Source: Nitrospirota bacterium
GTDB taxonomy: Bacteria; Nitrospirota; Thermodesulfovibrionia; Thermodesulfovibrionales; Dissulfurispiraceae
NCBI GenBank assembly: GCA_009773415.1
Contig: WSNO01000011.1
Location: forward strand, 1-64,000
Direction of reading: 5' to 3'
Length of the DNA stretch: 64,000 bases
Below, one piece after another: positions 26,798-34,017 of this stretch; the stretch's first letter is position 1; every line of letters begins with the position of its first letter. Both the position numbers and the translations under genes were made by a program. A model generated the notes under the pieces. The model had not been told where the DNA came from, searched no databases, and saw only the letters and a list, made by a program, of their open reading frames with translations.

Positions 26798-26932
26798 GCG
26801 GCTATTCGATGCCGTGTCATGGGCGGTTATGCCGGGAGTCCCCAGAATTCCGGGATTTGCCCATGCCCTCAGGTGACTGCCTCGGTGCCATCCCCTGTCG
26901 GGAATCTGCAGCCAGCTAGCTTCAGGAGCCGC
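26798..26932 (+). ncRNA. Candidate rod-like structured RNA (6S-like shape)
   Basis: This 272-nt gene-free interval has nested complementary arms forming one long interrupted hairpin: GCGGCT (26798) with AGCCGC (26927), GATG/CATC and CCG/CGG (26808-26814 with 26883-26892), CATGGGC (26818-26824) with GCCCATG (26859-26865), and CCGGGA (26832-26837) with TTCCGG (26848-26853). A bulged 3' side (26893-26926) can form a small hairpin. The shape recalls 6S RNA, but I find no convincing 6S, c-di-AMP or other riboswitch consensus. The strand is assumed. Confidence 0.3.
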
Positions 26933-26945
26933 TCTTTCGGTAAAA

Positions 26946-26951
26946 TATAAT
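26946..26951 (+). promoter_or_regulatory. -10 box of FKBP gene
   Basis: TATAAT 30 nt before the ATG at 26982, in AAATATAATATAC. No good -35 is visible. If used, transcription starts downstream of the structured region, so that region would not be this gene's leader. Confidence 0.4.
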
Positions 26952-26981
26952 ATACTTACAACGAAATGAAATGAGGTGCGT

Positions 26982-27674
26982 ATGAAACGTTTGCTGGGAA
27001 TTATTCTGATCGTGGCGATTGCCGCAGTTCCGGCTGTTGCGGCTGAGAAAGGAAAGCCGAAGACCGTCAAGGAGAAGCTCGGCTACAGCGTCGGCTATGT
27101 GACCGGCATGAACATGAAGCAGGATGGCCTTGATATCTCTGCAGAGCAGCTCTCCCGGGGCATCCGGGATGGGTATCTGGGGAAAAAGGGCGCAATGACT
27201 GAAGACGAAATGAAAGGCGCTCTTGATGAATACCAGAAAGTTCTTGTTGCAAAGCAGGCTGAAGCAATGAAGTTAACGGCCGAGAAGAACAAAAAAGAAG
27301 GGGTTGCATACCTTGCAGAAAACGGAAAAAAGGAAGGTGTGGTTACGACTGCAAGCGGTTTGCAGTACAAGGTAATCACCCCGGGAGCGGGGAAACAGCC
27401 GAAGGAGAGCGACTCCGTGAAGGTGCACTACCGCGGCACTACGCTCGACGGAACCGAGTTTGACAGTTCAATCAGGCGCGGAGAGCCGGCGACCTTTCCG
27501 GTAACCGGCGTCATTGCTGGATGGAAAGAGGTGCTGCAGCTCATGAAAGAAGGGGCAAAATGGCAGGTTGCAATTCCCGCTGAGCTTGCCTATGGTGAGC
27601 GGGGGGCAGCTCAGGTCATCGGACCGAATCAGGTTCTTCTTTTCGATGTGGAGCTGATACAAATTGTGCAGTAG
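26982..27674 (+). CDS. FKBP-type peptidyl-prolyl isomerase, exported
   Basis: 230 residues. A signal peptide (MKRLLGIILIVAIAAVPAVAA) is followed by an FKBP_N dimerisation domain (about 30-115, LGYSVGYVTGMNMKQDGLDI) and an FKBP domain (about 120-230). The latter carries VKVHYRGTTLDGTEFDSS, GVIAGWKEVLQLMKEGAKW and IPAELAYGERG, containing the expected active-site aromatics. It is a Mip/FkpA-like periplasmic folding catalyst. ATG 26982 follows GAGGTG; a GTG at 26976 is in frame but overlaps that site. Confidence 0.9.
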   Translation: MKRLLGIILIVAIAAVPAVAAEKGKPKTVKEKLGYSVGYVTGMNMKQDGLDISAEQLSRGIRDGYLGKKGAMTEDEMKGALDEYQKVLVAKQAEAMKLTAEKNKKEGVAYLAENGKKEGVVTTASGLQYKVITPGAGKQPKESDSVKVHYRGTTLDGTEFDSSIRRGEPATFPVTGVIAGWKEVLQLMKEGAKWQVAIPAELAYGERGAAQVIGPNQVLLFDVELIQIVQ

Positions 27675-27714
27675 TGTCGTGAGCCGCAAGCGTTCACGCC
27701 AGCAGCAGAGCGGA

Positions 27715-27744
27715 TTGACAATATATGCAGTGAGTTAGTAATAT
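27715..27744 (+). promoter_or_regulatory. Promoter of the dicluster ferredoxin
   Basis: TTGACA (27715-27720), an 18-nt spacer and TAATAT (27739-27744), about 54 nt before the start codon. One of the best sigma-70-like promoters in the window. Confidence 0.6.
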
Positions 27745-27797
27745 TACCGGAACCGTCTCTTGTTAGAGAACTATTCATGATTAAGGAGGTGAGTGCT

Positions 27798-27983
27798 TTG
27801 TATTTAGTTGTGGTTGATAATGACAAGTGCACCGGTTGTGAGGAGTGCGTCAACAACTGTCCGCAGGTTGTTTTCCAAATGAAGGACGAAAAGTCCGACC
27901 CGTTCCAGGCTTCCGAGTGCGTGATGTGTGAGACCTGTCTCAACGTCTGTCCGACGAGCGCCATTACCATCACTGAGATTTAA
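27798..27983 (+). CDS. 2[4Fe-4S] dicluster ferredoxin
   Basis: 61 residues with two complete [4Fe-4S] motifs, CTGCEECVNNCP and CVMCETCLNVCP. Start choice: AAGGAGG (27782-27788) lies 9 nt before a TTG at 27798. The in-frame ATG at 27777 lies upstream of that ribosome site and has none of its own, so TTG is preferred. It is a low-potential electron carrier. It faces the tusA/dsrE-like operon across a shared terminator, and a role in sulfur metabolism is inferred from that only. Confidence 0.88.
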   Translation: MYLVVVDNDKCTGCEECVNNCPQVVFQMKDEKSDPFQASECVMCETCLNVCPTSAITITEI

Positions 27984-27991
27984 TCATTCAT

Positions 27992-28027
27992 AAAAGAGGG
28001 GTTCCGCTTATGCGGAACCCCTCTTTT
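27992..28027. terminator. Bidirectional terminator, ferredoxin/tusA
   Basis: A 16-bp perfect stem, AAAAGAGGGGTTCCGC (27992-28007) and GCGGAACCCCTCTTTT (28012-28027), with a 4-nt loop. A/T-rich on both flanks, it works for both convergent transcripts. Confidence 0.93.
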
Positions 28028-28044
28028 ATTGGTTTTTACAGCGA

Positions 28045-28287
28045 TTACTTCTTTTCGATGTAGATTTCCCAGTGATCGCCGACCTTGTCGACCTCAATCG
28101 GAAAACCTGACTTCTCAGCAAAGCGCGGAAGCGAATCTTCAGCCGATGCCGGGGCATCACACATAACCTTCAAAACCTGTCCGGAGCTCAATTTTTCCAT
28201 CTGCTTCTTCGTGAGTACGAGCGGATACGGGCAGACCCTGCCCATAACATCAAGAACTTCTGCCGGTGTTTTTGCTTTCAGACTCAT
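28045..28287 (-). CDS. tusA: TusA-family sulfur carrier
   Basis: 80 residues. The CPxP signature is VCPYPLVLTKKQMEKLSSGQ, with Cys19 as the persulfide carrier. TusA proteins pass sulfane sulfur between rhodaneses, DsrE-type proteins and DsrC. It is the last gene of a four-gene minus-strand run (dsrH-, dsrE-, dsrF-like, tusA), with its own AAGGAGG site. Confidence 0.93.
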   Translation of the reverse strand: MSLKAKTPAEVLDVMGRVCPYPLVLTKKQMEKLSSGQVLKVMCDAPASAEDSLPRFAEKSGFPIEVDKVGDHWEIYIEKK

Positions 28288-28314
28288 TAGTATAATCCTC
28301 CTTTGGTTTGTTCG

Positions 28315-28722
28315 TTAAAAAATCTGCAGGTGCGTAGCCGTTGCCAGCGCCGCATTGATCTCGCTCATCGGCACAATTCTGGCCTTCATGTCGCCGCCGA
28401 GGTCATCTGCGTCCATGATAAGTGAATCTTCCGTCAGTCCGAGGCGCTCGACATCTTCCTTACAGTACATGATCGGCAGATCGAGCAGGAGCCCGTTCTT
28501 CGTGTGCTGCTCAAGCGTCGAAACTCCATAGCACTTTGCTGATTGGCTTTTGAGGCCGTTCATAACCCCGTCGCCGACAAGCGCGACGATTGGCTCGACG
28601 TTTTGACCGTCCTCAAGGTAAATCTCAACCGTCTGGCTTGCGATGGCGTGGGTCATTGCAAGGCGGGATGCCTCAGTCTTGTATGGCAGTGATCTGATGA
28701 TAAATGCGATTTTCTTGATCAT
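28315..28722 (-). CDS. DsrE/DsrF-family protein (DsrF position)
   Basis: 135 residues of the DsrE/F fold: KKIAFIIRSLPYKTEASRLA at the start and VEIYLEDGQNVEPIVALVGDGV next. A Cys is present in IMYCKEDVERLGL, where DsrE-type proteins keep their persulfide-accepting Cys, but the surrounding residues differ. It occupies the DsrF/TusC place between a DsrE-like gene and tusA. It probably forms a hexamer with its two upstream neighbours. AGGAGG precedes the ATG. Confidence 0.8.
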   Translation of the reverse strand: MIKKIAFIIRSLPYKTEASRLAMTHAIASQTVEIYLEDGQNVEPIVALVGDGVMNGLKSQSAKCYGVSTLEQHTKNGLLLDLPIMYCKEDVERLGLTEDSLIMDADDLGGDMKARIVPMSEINAALATATHLQIF

Positions 28723-28723
28723 C

Positions 28724-29086
28724 TTATTCGCCTCCTATAAGCAAAACTCGGTCTGCGTTATAGCAACTGGCGAGATACCAGTCCATGCTTTTGCGGATCC
28801 AGCCGTCCATGGTGTCTTCTTTGTGGTAGCCGCGCGCTTCTGCGCATGCCTCGCATGCACATGCCTGGAATCTGCCGGTTTTGAAGAGTTCTTCAAGCGT
28901 CTTGTAGAGGACGGAGTAGTCTTTGAATGCGCGCTGCCCCTTCTTGGAAAGCATGGTTCCGTTGGAAGAAACCCAAAAATCAACACTATGTCCCTTTTTT
29001 ACTGCAGCTTCAGACAGCTTGACGGCAAAGTCAAGAGAGAGAGAGCCAACAAGTCCCGGGAAGGCACCTATCGTAATTTTTCCCAT
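28724..29086 (-). CDS. DsrE/TusD-like sulfurtransferase subunit
   Basis: 120 residues. The fold starts KITIGAFPGLVGSLSLDFAV and contains FQACACEACAEARGY. This resembles the TusD/DsrE active-site block (Cys-x-x-Ala-x-x-Arg-Gly), which carries the persulfide. Four cysteines or more cluster here (CACEAC), more than in standard DsrE, so metal or Fe-S binding is also possible. It is in one operon with the dsrH-, dsrF-like and tusA genes. Confidence 0.8.
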   Translation of the reverse strand: MGKITIGAFPGLVGSLSLDFAVKLSEAAVKKGHSVDFWVSSNGTMLSKKGQRAFKDYSVLYKTLEELFKTGRFQACACEACAEARGYHKEDTMDGWIRKSMDWYLASCYNADRVLLIGGE

Positions 29087-29114
29087 TGTATCCTCCTTGC
29101 GTAGTCGATCAGGT

Positions 29115-29411
29115 CTAGACCCAGACGAGCTTTTCGTATTCGTTGAAAATCAGGTCAACTACGTCATCGTAGGTGACCACCTTAACGTTCCCCGGAACCT
29201 GAGAGGCATTGAACCCTCTCACTTCAAGGTCTTCAGCCAGAACATAAAAGTTCGCGCTCTTCTGGAGAACCGGATCTGCTGCGCCGGCATCCTTGACGGC
29301 GGCATGATAAATCCCGTTGCCGACAAAAATTATGCCGAGCTTCTCTGCGCTCAACCGGTCAAGCATGTCGCCACCGGTTCTAAAGTCGCTTTTGAATACT
29401 GCTAGTTTCAT
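29115..29411 (-). CDS. DsrH/TusB-like protein lacking cysteine
   Basis: 98 residues with a DsrE/DsrH-like fold: MKLAVFKSDFRTGGDMLDRL, GIIFVGNGIYHAAVKDA and FYVLAEDLEVRGF. TusB/DsrH proteins of the DsrEFH complex usually keep a cysteine near residue 20; this protein contains no cysteine at all. It is first in the minus-strand operon, with a strong GGAGG site. A structural role in the complex is likely. Confidence 0.7.
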   Translation of the reverse strand: MKLAVFKSDFRTGGDMLDRLSAEKLGIIFVGNGIYHAAVKDAGAADPVLQKSANFYVLAEDLEVRGFNASQVPGNVKVVTYDDVVDLIFNEYEKLVWV

Positions 29412-29449
29412 CCATACACCTCCCTGTGCGGTATTGGGTTCTGTCTATA

Positions 29450-29463
29450 CGGCATATATGCCG
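29450..29463. promoter_or_regulatory. 14-bp perfect palindrome upstream of dsrH-like gene
   Basis: CGGCATATATGCCG, centred about 45 nt upstream of the ATG at 29411 and downstream of the predicted start of transcription. It is probably an operator for a dimeric regulator of the sulfur-relay operon. Confidence 0.5.
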
Positions 29464-29548
29464 CATGATTGATCAGCGACAGCATATGCAGACGAGTGAT
29501 AGAAAGCGCATTTACTCGTATAGCTTTATACTACGATACTATCCTAAC

Positions 29549-29577
29549 ACAATAAGAGAATTGCCGGTGGAGGTCAA
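29549..29577 (-). promoter_or_regulatory. Promoter of dsrH/E/F-like-tusA operon
   Basis: On the minus strand, TTGACC (29577-29572), a 17-nt spacer and TATTGT (29554-29549). The -10 hexamer and spacing are identical to the predicted dsrAB promoter. The leader is about 130 nt. Confidence 0.55.
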
Positions 29578-29663
29578 ATAAAAAAAACTTATTTTCATAT
29601 TACTTTTGGTGAAAAAACAAGAATGAACAAGGACTGAGCCCTGCTGTGCCGGAAAACGCGCGG

Positions 29664-30902
29664 CTATGCCGCTGCCGGAGAAATGAGCTGAAACAACAGG
29701 GAGTCAATTTCATCGAGCAGTGTCTTGAACTCGCCGCCGTAGCTCTTGGCGGAACCGAAAAGGGAGATTCTCAGTTCCTGCATTGCAGGGTGATTGCACC
29801 TGTCATACGCAAGGGGTTCCTGCATCATGGCTTCATATTCCTGGTGCAGCAGTATTTCCGCGCGCGTGCGGAACGAAGCGAACAAGTGTGCGACCGCCAG
29901 AAGCTTTTCGGTCGTCTGCTCCGGGATGTCGTCACCGAATCGGAATGAAAGGTTCTCAGCAAGGGCAGCCGCCATATTCGCAAGAGTGCAGTATTCCAGC
30001 CCGCGCACCCCCCGCTTCCACTGGAGCACCCAGTGCGTTCTCCAGCGCCAGAGCCTAAGCGATTCACCGACTGCAATCAGAGCCCGCGCCTCATGCAGAA
30101 GTGTCTTTACCGCCCCTGAAAGCAGGCGACAAGAATCTTCTGCAGGAGGCTCCGCAAGCAGAGTGCCCCCGAGATTCGACCAGGCCTGTCTGAGAACCCG
30201 GTTGCCGCGAGCGTCATCAGGAGTGTCGAAATGGAGCAGAGACAGAAGGACGCGGCCCTTTCCGAAAAAACCCTCGACGACTGCCGGTTCTCCTGCTAAG
30301 CGTGCCGGATTGAGATGAATCCCATATTTGGCCTCCCGCTCAGACCACTCGGCCTCCGTCCTGACTGAGCCGACCCGGATGTCGGAGCTATAAGCATCAG
30401 GCAATGCTTTGTCGTACTGCGCACAAATCCGAACCTCGTTTCCCTTCACTCTGAACTGGGACGGCCACCACGCCCAGAAAACCGGTTTATAGATGCCGCT
30501 CCAGAGAAGATGGTCATCAACAGAGCAGAGCACTTGGCCGCTGAAGCTCGGCACCCGGTATTCCGACGGCACCCGCTGAATGTCCAGCAGGCCGAGACCG
30601 TCCTGCGTTGCCAGTCCGGCTCCGCCGCAGAAGCCAAGGTAGTTGCCGCCGTCCCGGACAAACTGCCTTATAGCCTCAACGCCTCCGTCTCCAAGCGCTT
30701 TCAGCTTGTTGGAAGCCCATCCCCCGGGGACAAAAAGGAGCTTGTGTCCGTCCAAAGCACCTGCCCGGATGTCTCCCGCCCTGATGAGCCTGAATGCGAG
30801 TCCTTTTTGCCGGAGCGTACGTAGCGCAATCAATCCCCACAGGAAAGATTCATCCCAAAGAACGACCGCCGACGGCTCATGCAAGGTCGTATTTATCTTC
30901 AT
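29664..30902 (-). CDS. BPL_N/GATase1-like domain protein
   Basis: 412 residues. The N-terminal half resembles the biotin-protein-ligase N-terminal (BPL_N, PF09825) glutamine-amidotransferase-like domain. LLFVPGGWASNKLKALGDGG and GGNYLGFCGGAGLATQDGLG place a Cys at the nucleophile elbow, and GKGRVLLSLLHFDTPDD holds a His. The C-terminal 150 residues are helical and unassigned. The start overlaps the end of the cbiG-cbiH fusion by 26 nt, so it is translationally coupled to a cobalamin gene. An amidation or transport-related role is conceivable but unproven. Confidence 0.7.
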   Translation of the reverse strand: MKINTTLHEPSAVVLWDESFLWGLIALRTLRQKGLAFRLIRAGDIRAGALDGHKLLFVPGGWASNKLKALGDGGVEAIRQFVRDGGNYLGFCGGAGLATQDGLGLLDIQRVPSEYRVPSFSGQVLCSVDDHLLWSGIYKPVFWAWWPSQFRVKGNEVRICAQYDKALPDAYSSDIRVGSVRTEAEWSEREAKYGIHLNPARLAGEPAVVEGFFGKGRVLLSLLHFDTPDDARGNRVLRQAWSNLGGTLLAEPPAEDSCRLLSGAVKTLLHEARALIAVGESLRLWRWRTHWVLQWKRGVRGLEYCTLANMAAALAENLSFRFGDDIPEQTTEKLLAVAHLFASFRTRAEILLHQEYEAMMQEPLAYDRCNHPAMQELRISLFGSAKSYGGEFKTLLDEIDSLLFQLISPAAA

Positions 30903-32676
30903 AGCCGCGCGGCGTAATCATCCGTCCGTTGCAGACAAAGGTCTTTGAATTTCCGATAATGACGGTTGACTGCATATCAATCTCTCCGAACGGAACGGTG
31001 CCGAGCGTTGCGATTATGGCCTGCTGACCATCGCGCAAGGCGGCCTTTACAATTCCGACAGGTGTCGAGGGGATCTGTACCTGGCTTATCAGCGCTATGG
31101 CTGCCTCAATGTGCTCTGTGCGACCCCGGCTTTTCGGATTGTATAAAACGATGACGAAATCTGCGGCAGCAGCTGCGATAAGTCTTCGTTCGATAACGTC
31201 CCACGGCGTCAGGCGGTCCGACAGGGAAATGGCGCAGAAGTCATGCATCAGCGGTGCCCCAAGCACTGAGGCTGCGGCATTGAGGGCGGAAACGCCGGGA
31301 ACAACCGAGACGGAAATTCCGGAAAAGGGAACGGAGGGCAGCGAGAAACCCGAGGAAGAAGAAGCGGCCGATCCTGTTCCTTCCGTGGTTTCCTTTTCCC
31401 GTTCATCAGCGCTCAGCAGTTCGAAAACGAGGCCTGCCATGGCGTAAATGCCGGGATCCCCTCCACTGACGACCGCAACCCGTCTGCCCTTGCGTGCACT
31501 ATCTATCGCCGCGCGGCAGCGTTCAACCTCGCCGGTCATTCCCGTGGTGAGCACGTCTTTGTCCGCGATGAGCGGTCGAATCATCTCAATATAGGTGTCA
31601 TAGCCGACGACCGTGTCCGCCTCTCGCAGAGCCATCCTGGCAGCAGGAGTCAGGTGCTCCGCGCGACCCGGCCCGATCCCTACGATTGAAAGCATCCCGG
31701 GAGTCCGGAAGACCTCTTGTCGGGCAACCGAAACGGTCACATTCTGATATTTATATTTGTCGACAAGCAGCCAATCGACTCCTGACGCCAGCATGGCGGC
31801 CGGTTCAGCGACCGCATACGCACCGGTCGCCTTGAATACGGTCTCAGAACGACCGACGTTCGGCACCATGTTCAGCCTGGCAGCAGGGAACGTGACAAGC
31901 GGGAAATTATGGTTCCTGCAAAATGAGACCAGCCCCGGCTCCTCCTCCTTCAGGTCAATGGTCGCAATATTCCGGATTGAGCCGAATGCGATATTTGCAA
32001 TGCGAAGCGTGGCGCGGATCGAGGCTTCAATTTCACGCTCCGGAGCCCCGCGGTTGCAGCCGATGCCGACCGTCAGCACTCTCGGACGGAGCATGAGCGG
32101 AAGCTCAGCGGCGACCGCATCCCCGACGTCATCCGAAACAGAAATAATCACATCGGCGCTGTCCTGTTCTGTCGTCCGCTCAAAAACAGCAGGCAGGCTG
32201 ACATCGCAGTCGGAGAATATGCGGAGCGACCGGTTATTCAAAAGACGTATCATTGCTGAGGAGAGGGCGTCAGGGTTTTCGATAAACAGATTGTTGTTGC
32301 GGGCCCAGATGTCCAGTGCAGGAAGGCCGGCAACGTCGGATGCGGTCGTGATGACCGGCACGGCATCCAGCAGATGCGCTATGTTTTGAGCGAGCGAATT
32401 TGCCCCTCCCAGATGACCGCTCAAAAGGCTGATGACATGCTGCCCGGACTCGTCCAGCACAACAACAGCCGGGTCGGTTTTCTTGTCGGCAATGAGGGGA
32501 GCAATCGTCCTGATAACGATTCCCGCAGCCATAATAAAAACCAGCTTGTTGCCGGGCTGCCACTGCTGGCGGACCAGTTCAGGGTCAAAGCGAGCCGCAC
32601 TGGCGTCGTTCAGCGCAGCTTCTATTCTGGCTGCAACCGCTTTTCCGGCATTCGTTATAAAGAAGATGGTGGTCAT
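30877..32676 (-). CDS. cbiGH: CbiG-CbiH fusion (cobalamin C-ring contraction)
   Basis: 599 residues. The first 330 are CbiG, cobalt-precorrin-5A hydrolase: IMAAGIVIRTIAPLIADK, LSGHLGGANSLAQNIA, VLTVGIGCNRGAPEREIE. The rest is CbiH, precorrin-3B/cobalt-factor-III C17-methyltransferase: LSIVGIGPGRAEHLTPAAR, VVSGGDPGIYAMAGLVFELL, VIVLYNPKSRGR. CbiH contracts the ring using SAM and CbiG opens the resulting lactone, so the fusion joins consecutive steps. An unusual Ser/Thr/Gly/Glu-rich insert (about residues 425-455) interrupts the methyltransferase domain. ATG 32676 is chosen; a GTG at 32682 is in frame. A TGCTATACT -10-like box lies about 17 nt upstream. Confidence 0.93.
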   Translation of the reverse strand: MTTIFFITNAGKAVAARIEAALNDASAARFDPELVRQQWQPGNKLVFIMAAGIVIRTIAPLIADKKTDPAVVVLDESGQHVISLLSGHLGGANSLAQNIAHLLDAVPVITTASDVAGLPALDIWARNNNLFIENPDALSSAMIRLLNNRSLRIFSDCDVSLPAVFERTTEQDSADVIISVSDDVGDAVAAELPLMLRPRVLTVGIGCNRGAPEREIEASIRATLRIANIAFGSIRNIATIDLKEEEPGLVSFCRNHNFPLVTFPAARLNMVPNVGRSETVFKATGAYAVAEPAAMLASGVDWLLVDKYKYQNVTVSVARQEVFRTPGMLSIVGIGPGRAEHLTPAARMALREADTVVGYDTYIEMIRPLIADKDVLTTGMTGEVERCRAAIDSARKGRRVAVVSGGDPGIYAMAGLVFELLSADEREKETTEGTGSAASSSSGFSLPSVPFSGISVSVVPGVSALNAAASVLGAPLMHDFCAISLSDRLTPWDVIERRLIAAAAADFVIVLYNPKSRGRTEHIEAAIALISQVQIPSTPVGIVKAALRDGQQAIIATLGTVPFGEIDMQSTVIIGNSKTFVCNGRMITPRGYEDKYDLA

Positions 32677-32706
32677 CAACACTGTACTGTTTCAGTATAG
32701 CAAACC

Positions 32707-34005
32707 TCAGGCAATCGTTTTGAACAGGTAGCCTGCGACGGCAGAGCCGATGATGACCGGAATCATCGGCCAGTGGCGATACTGCAGTCCATAAAACGTT
32801 ACGACAGATGCAACAAGCGCGTACCAGTCGAGCCCGCCCTTGTCAGGCACCAGCGCATGCCATGTAAACGTAACGCCGAGATTCAGGATAACGCCGACAA
32901 CAGCGGCAGTCACCGCGGCAAGTGCCGTCGAGAGCATGACGTTTTTTCTCAGGACTTCCATGTATGGGGCAAACAGGAGAATCATCAGAAATGAAGGGAC
33001 AAAGGTAACCCAAGTGGCGAGCAGCCCGCCGAGCAGTCCTGCCATCCCAGGAGACATTGTGCCGGGATTCAGGTATGCGGCAAGGTAGCCGACAAACTGG
33101 TTCACCATGATGAGCGGCCCCGGTGTTGTTTCGGCCAGCGCAAGGGCATCCATCATCTGCTCGGGCCGAAGCCAGCCGTATTGTTCGACTGCTGCCTGGC
33201 CAACGAAAGCGAGTACGGCGTATGCACCGCCGAAGGTGACCATGGCCGCCGTGCTGAACAGCAGTCCGAGATCAAGAAGAATGCCGGTCCCCTTCCAGAG
33301 TGAAACTGCTGCGAGCGGCGCTGCCCAGAGCGACAGCCAGAGTGAAAGCGTTGTGACGGCGGGTTTCCAGCCGGTTGAGCGTATCTGTGCGGCAAGTCCG
33401 CCGATAAGGGTGTCTGTTTCTGCCTGAGGGACGCCGGAACTTCCGAACAGCTGCGGAGAGACATGTCGTGCGCCGAACCCGAGGAGCGCTGCGCTGAACA
33501 CAATGAACGGAAACGGCACCGAAAACACAAATATCGCGATGAACGAGAGTGCCGCAAGCAGGACGAAAAACCAGTTCTTCAGAGCCTTTTTCGCAATCCT
33601 GAGCGTCGCTTCCGCGACAATTGCAACAACAGCTGGCTTCAGGCCATACAGCAGGGCGGCAACTGTCGGAACGGTACCCATCGCGGCATAGAGCCACGAA
33701 AGTCCGAGCAGGATGAAAACGGCAGGAAGCACAAAGAGCGTTCCGGCGACGATGCCTCCCCAGGTTTTATGGAGCAGCCAGCCTATATAGATGCAGAGCT
33801 GCTGCGCTTCCGGCCCCGGCAGGAGCATGCAGAAATTCAGTGCCTGCAGAAAGTGGTTTTCCGATATCCATTTCCTTTTTTCGACCAGTTCCTTATGGAG
33901 AATGGCTATCTGCCCGGTCGGTCCGCCGAAACTGATAAAGCCGAGCTTCAGCCACCAGAGAAATGCTTCACGGAATGTCGGCTTCTGCGTGATGTCTGTA
34001 CTCAT
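32707..34005 (-). CDS. chrA: Chromate transporter ChrA
   Basis: 432 residues with two homologous halves of the CHR family. The first half opens LWWLKLGFISFGGPTGQIAI with NFCMLLPGPEAQQLCIYIG; the second has MVTFGGAYAVLAFVGQAA and ALAETTPGPLIMVNQFVGY. About ten to twelve membrane helices. It extrudes chromate, a sulfate analogue that would enter through sulfate uptake, which is relevant in a sulfate reducer. It is last in an operon with chrB and a rhodanese gene. Confidence 0.93.
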   Translation of the reverse strand: MSTDITQKPTFREAFLWWLKLGFISFGGPTGQIAILHKELVEKRKWISENHFLQALNFCMLLPGPEAQQLCIYIGWLLHKTWGGIVAGTLFVLPAVFILLGLSWLYAAMGTVPTVAALLYGLKPAVVAIVAEATLRIAKKALKNWFFVLLAALSFIAIFVFSVPFPFIVFSAALLGFGARHVSPQLFGSSGVPQAETDTLIGGLAAQIRSTGWKPAVTTLSLWLSLWAAPLAAVSLWKGTGILLDLGLLFSTAAMVTFGGAYAVLAFVGQAAVEQYGWLRPEQMMDALALAETTPGPLIMVNQFVGYLAAYLNPGTMSPGMAGLLGGLLATWVTFVPSFLMILLFAPYMEVLRKNVMLSTALAAVTAAVVGVILNLGVTFTWHALVPDKGGLDWYALVASVVTFYGLQYRHWPMIPVIIGSAVAGYLFKTIA

Positions 34006-34017
34006 GGCGATATCCTC

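Noticed and set aside
26798-26940. c-di-AMP (ydaO) or c-di-GMP riboswitch
   Set aside because: A few strings (GGGAATCTGCAGC, GGGAGTCCCC) loosely resemble ydaO, but the conserved core order is not met and a good -10 lies downstream, so it is left as an unassigned structure.
27777-27797. ATG at 27777 as ferredoxin start
   Set aside because: The strong AAGGAGG lies downstream of it and fits the TTG at 27798; the extra residues are not ferredoxin-like.
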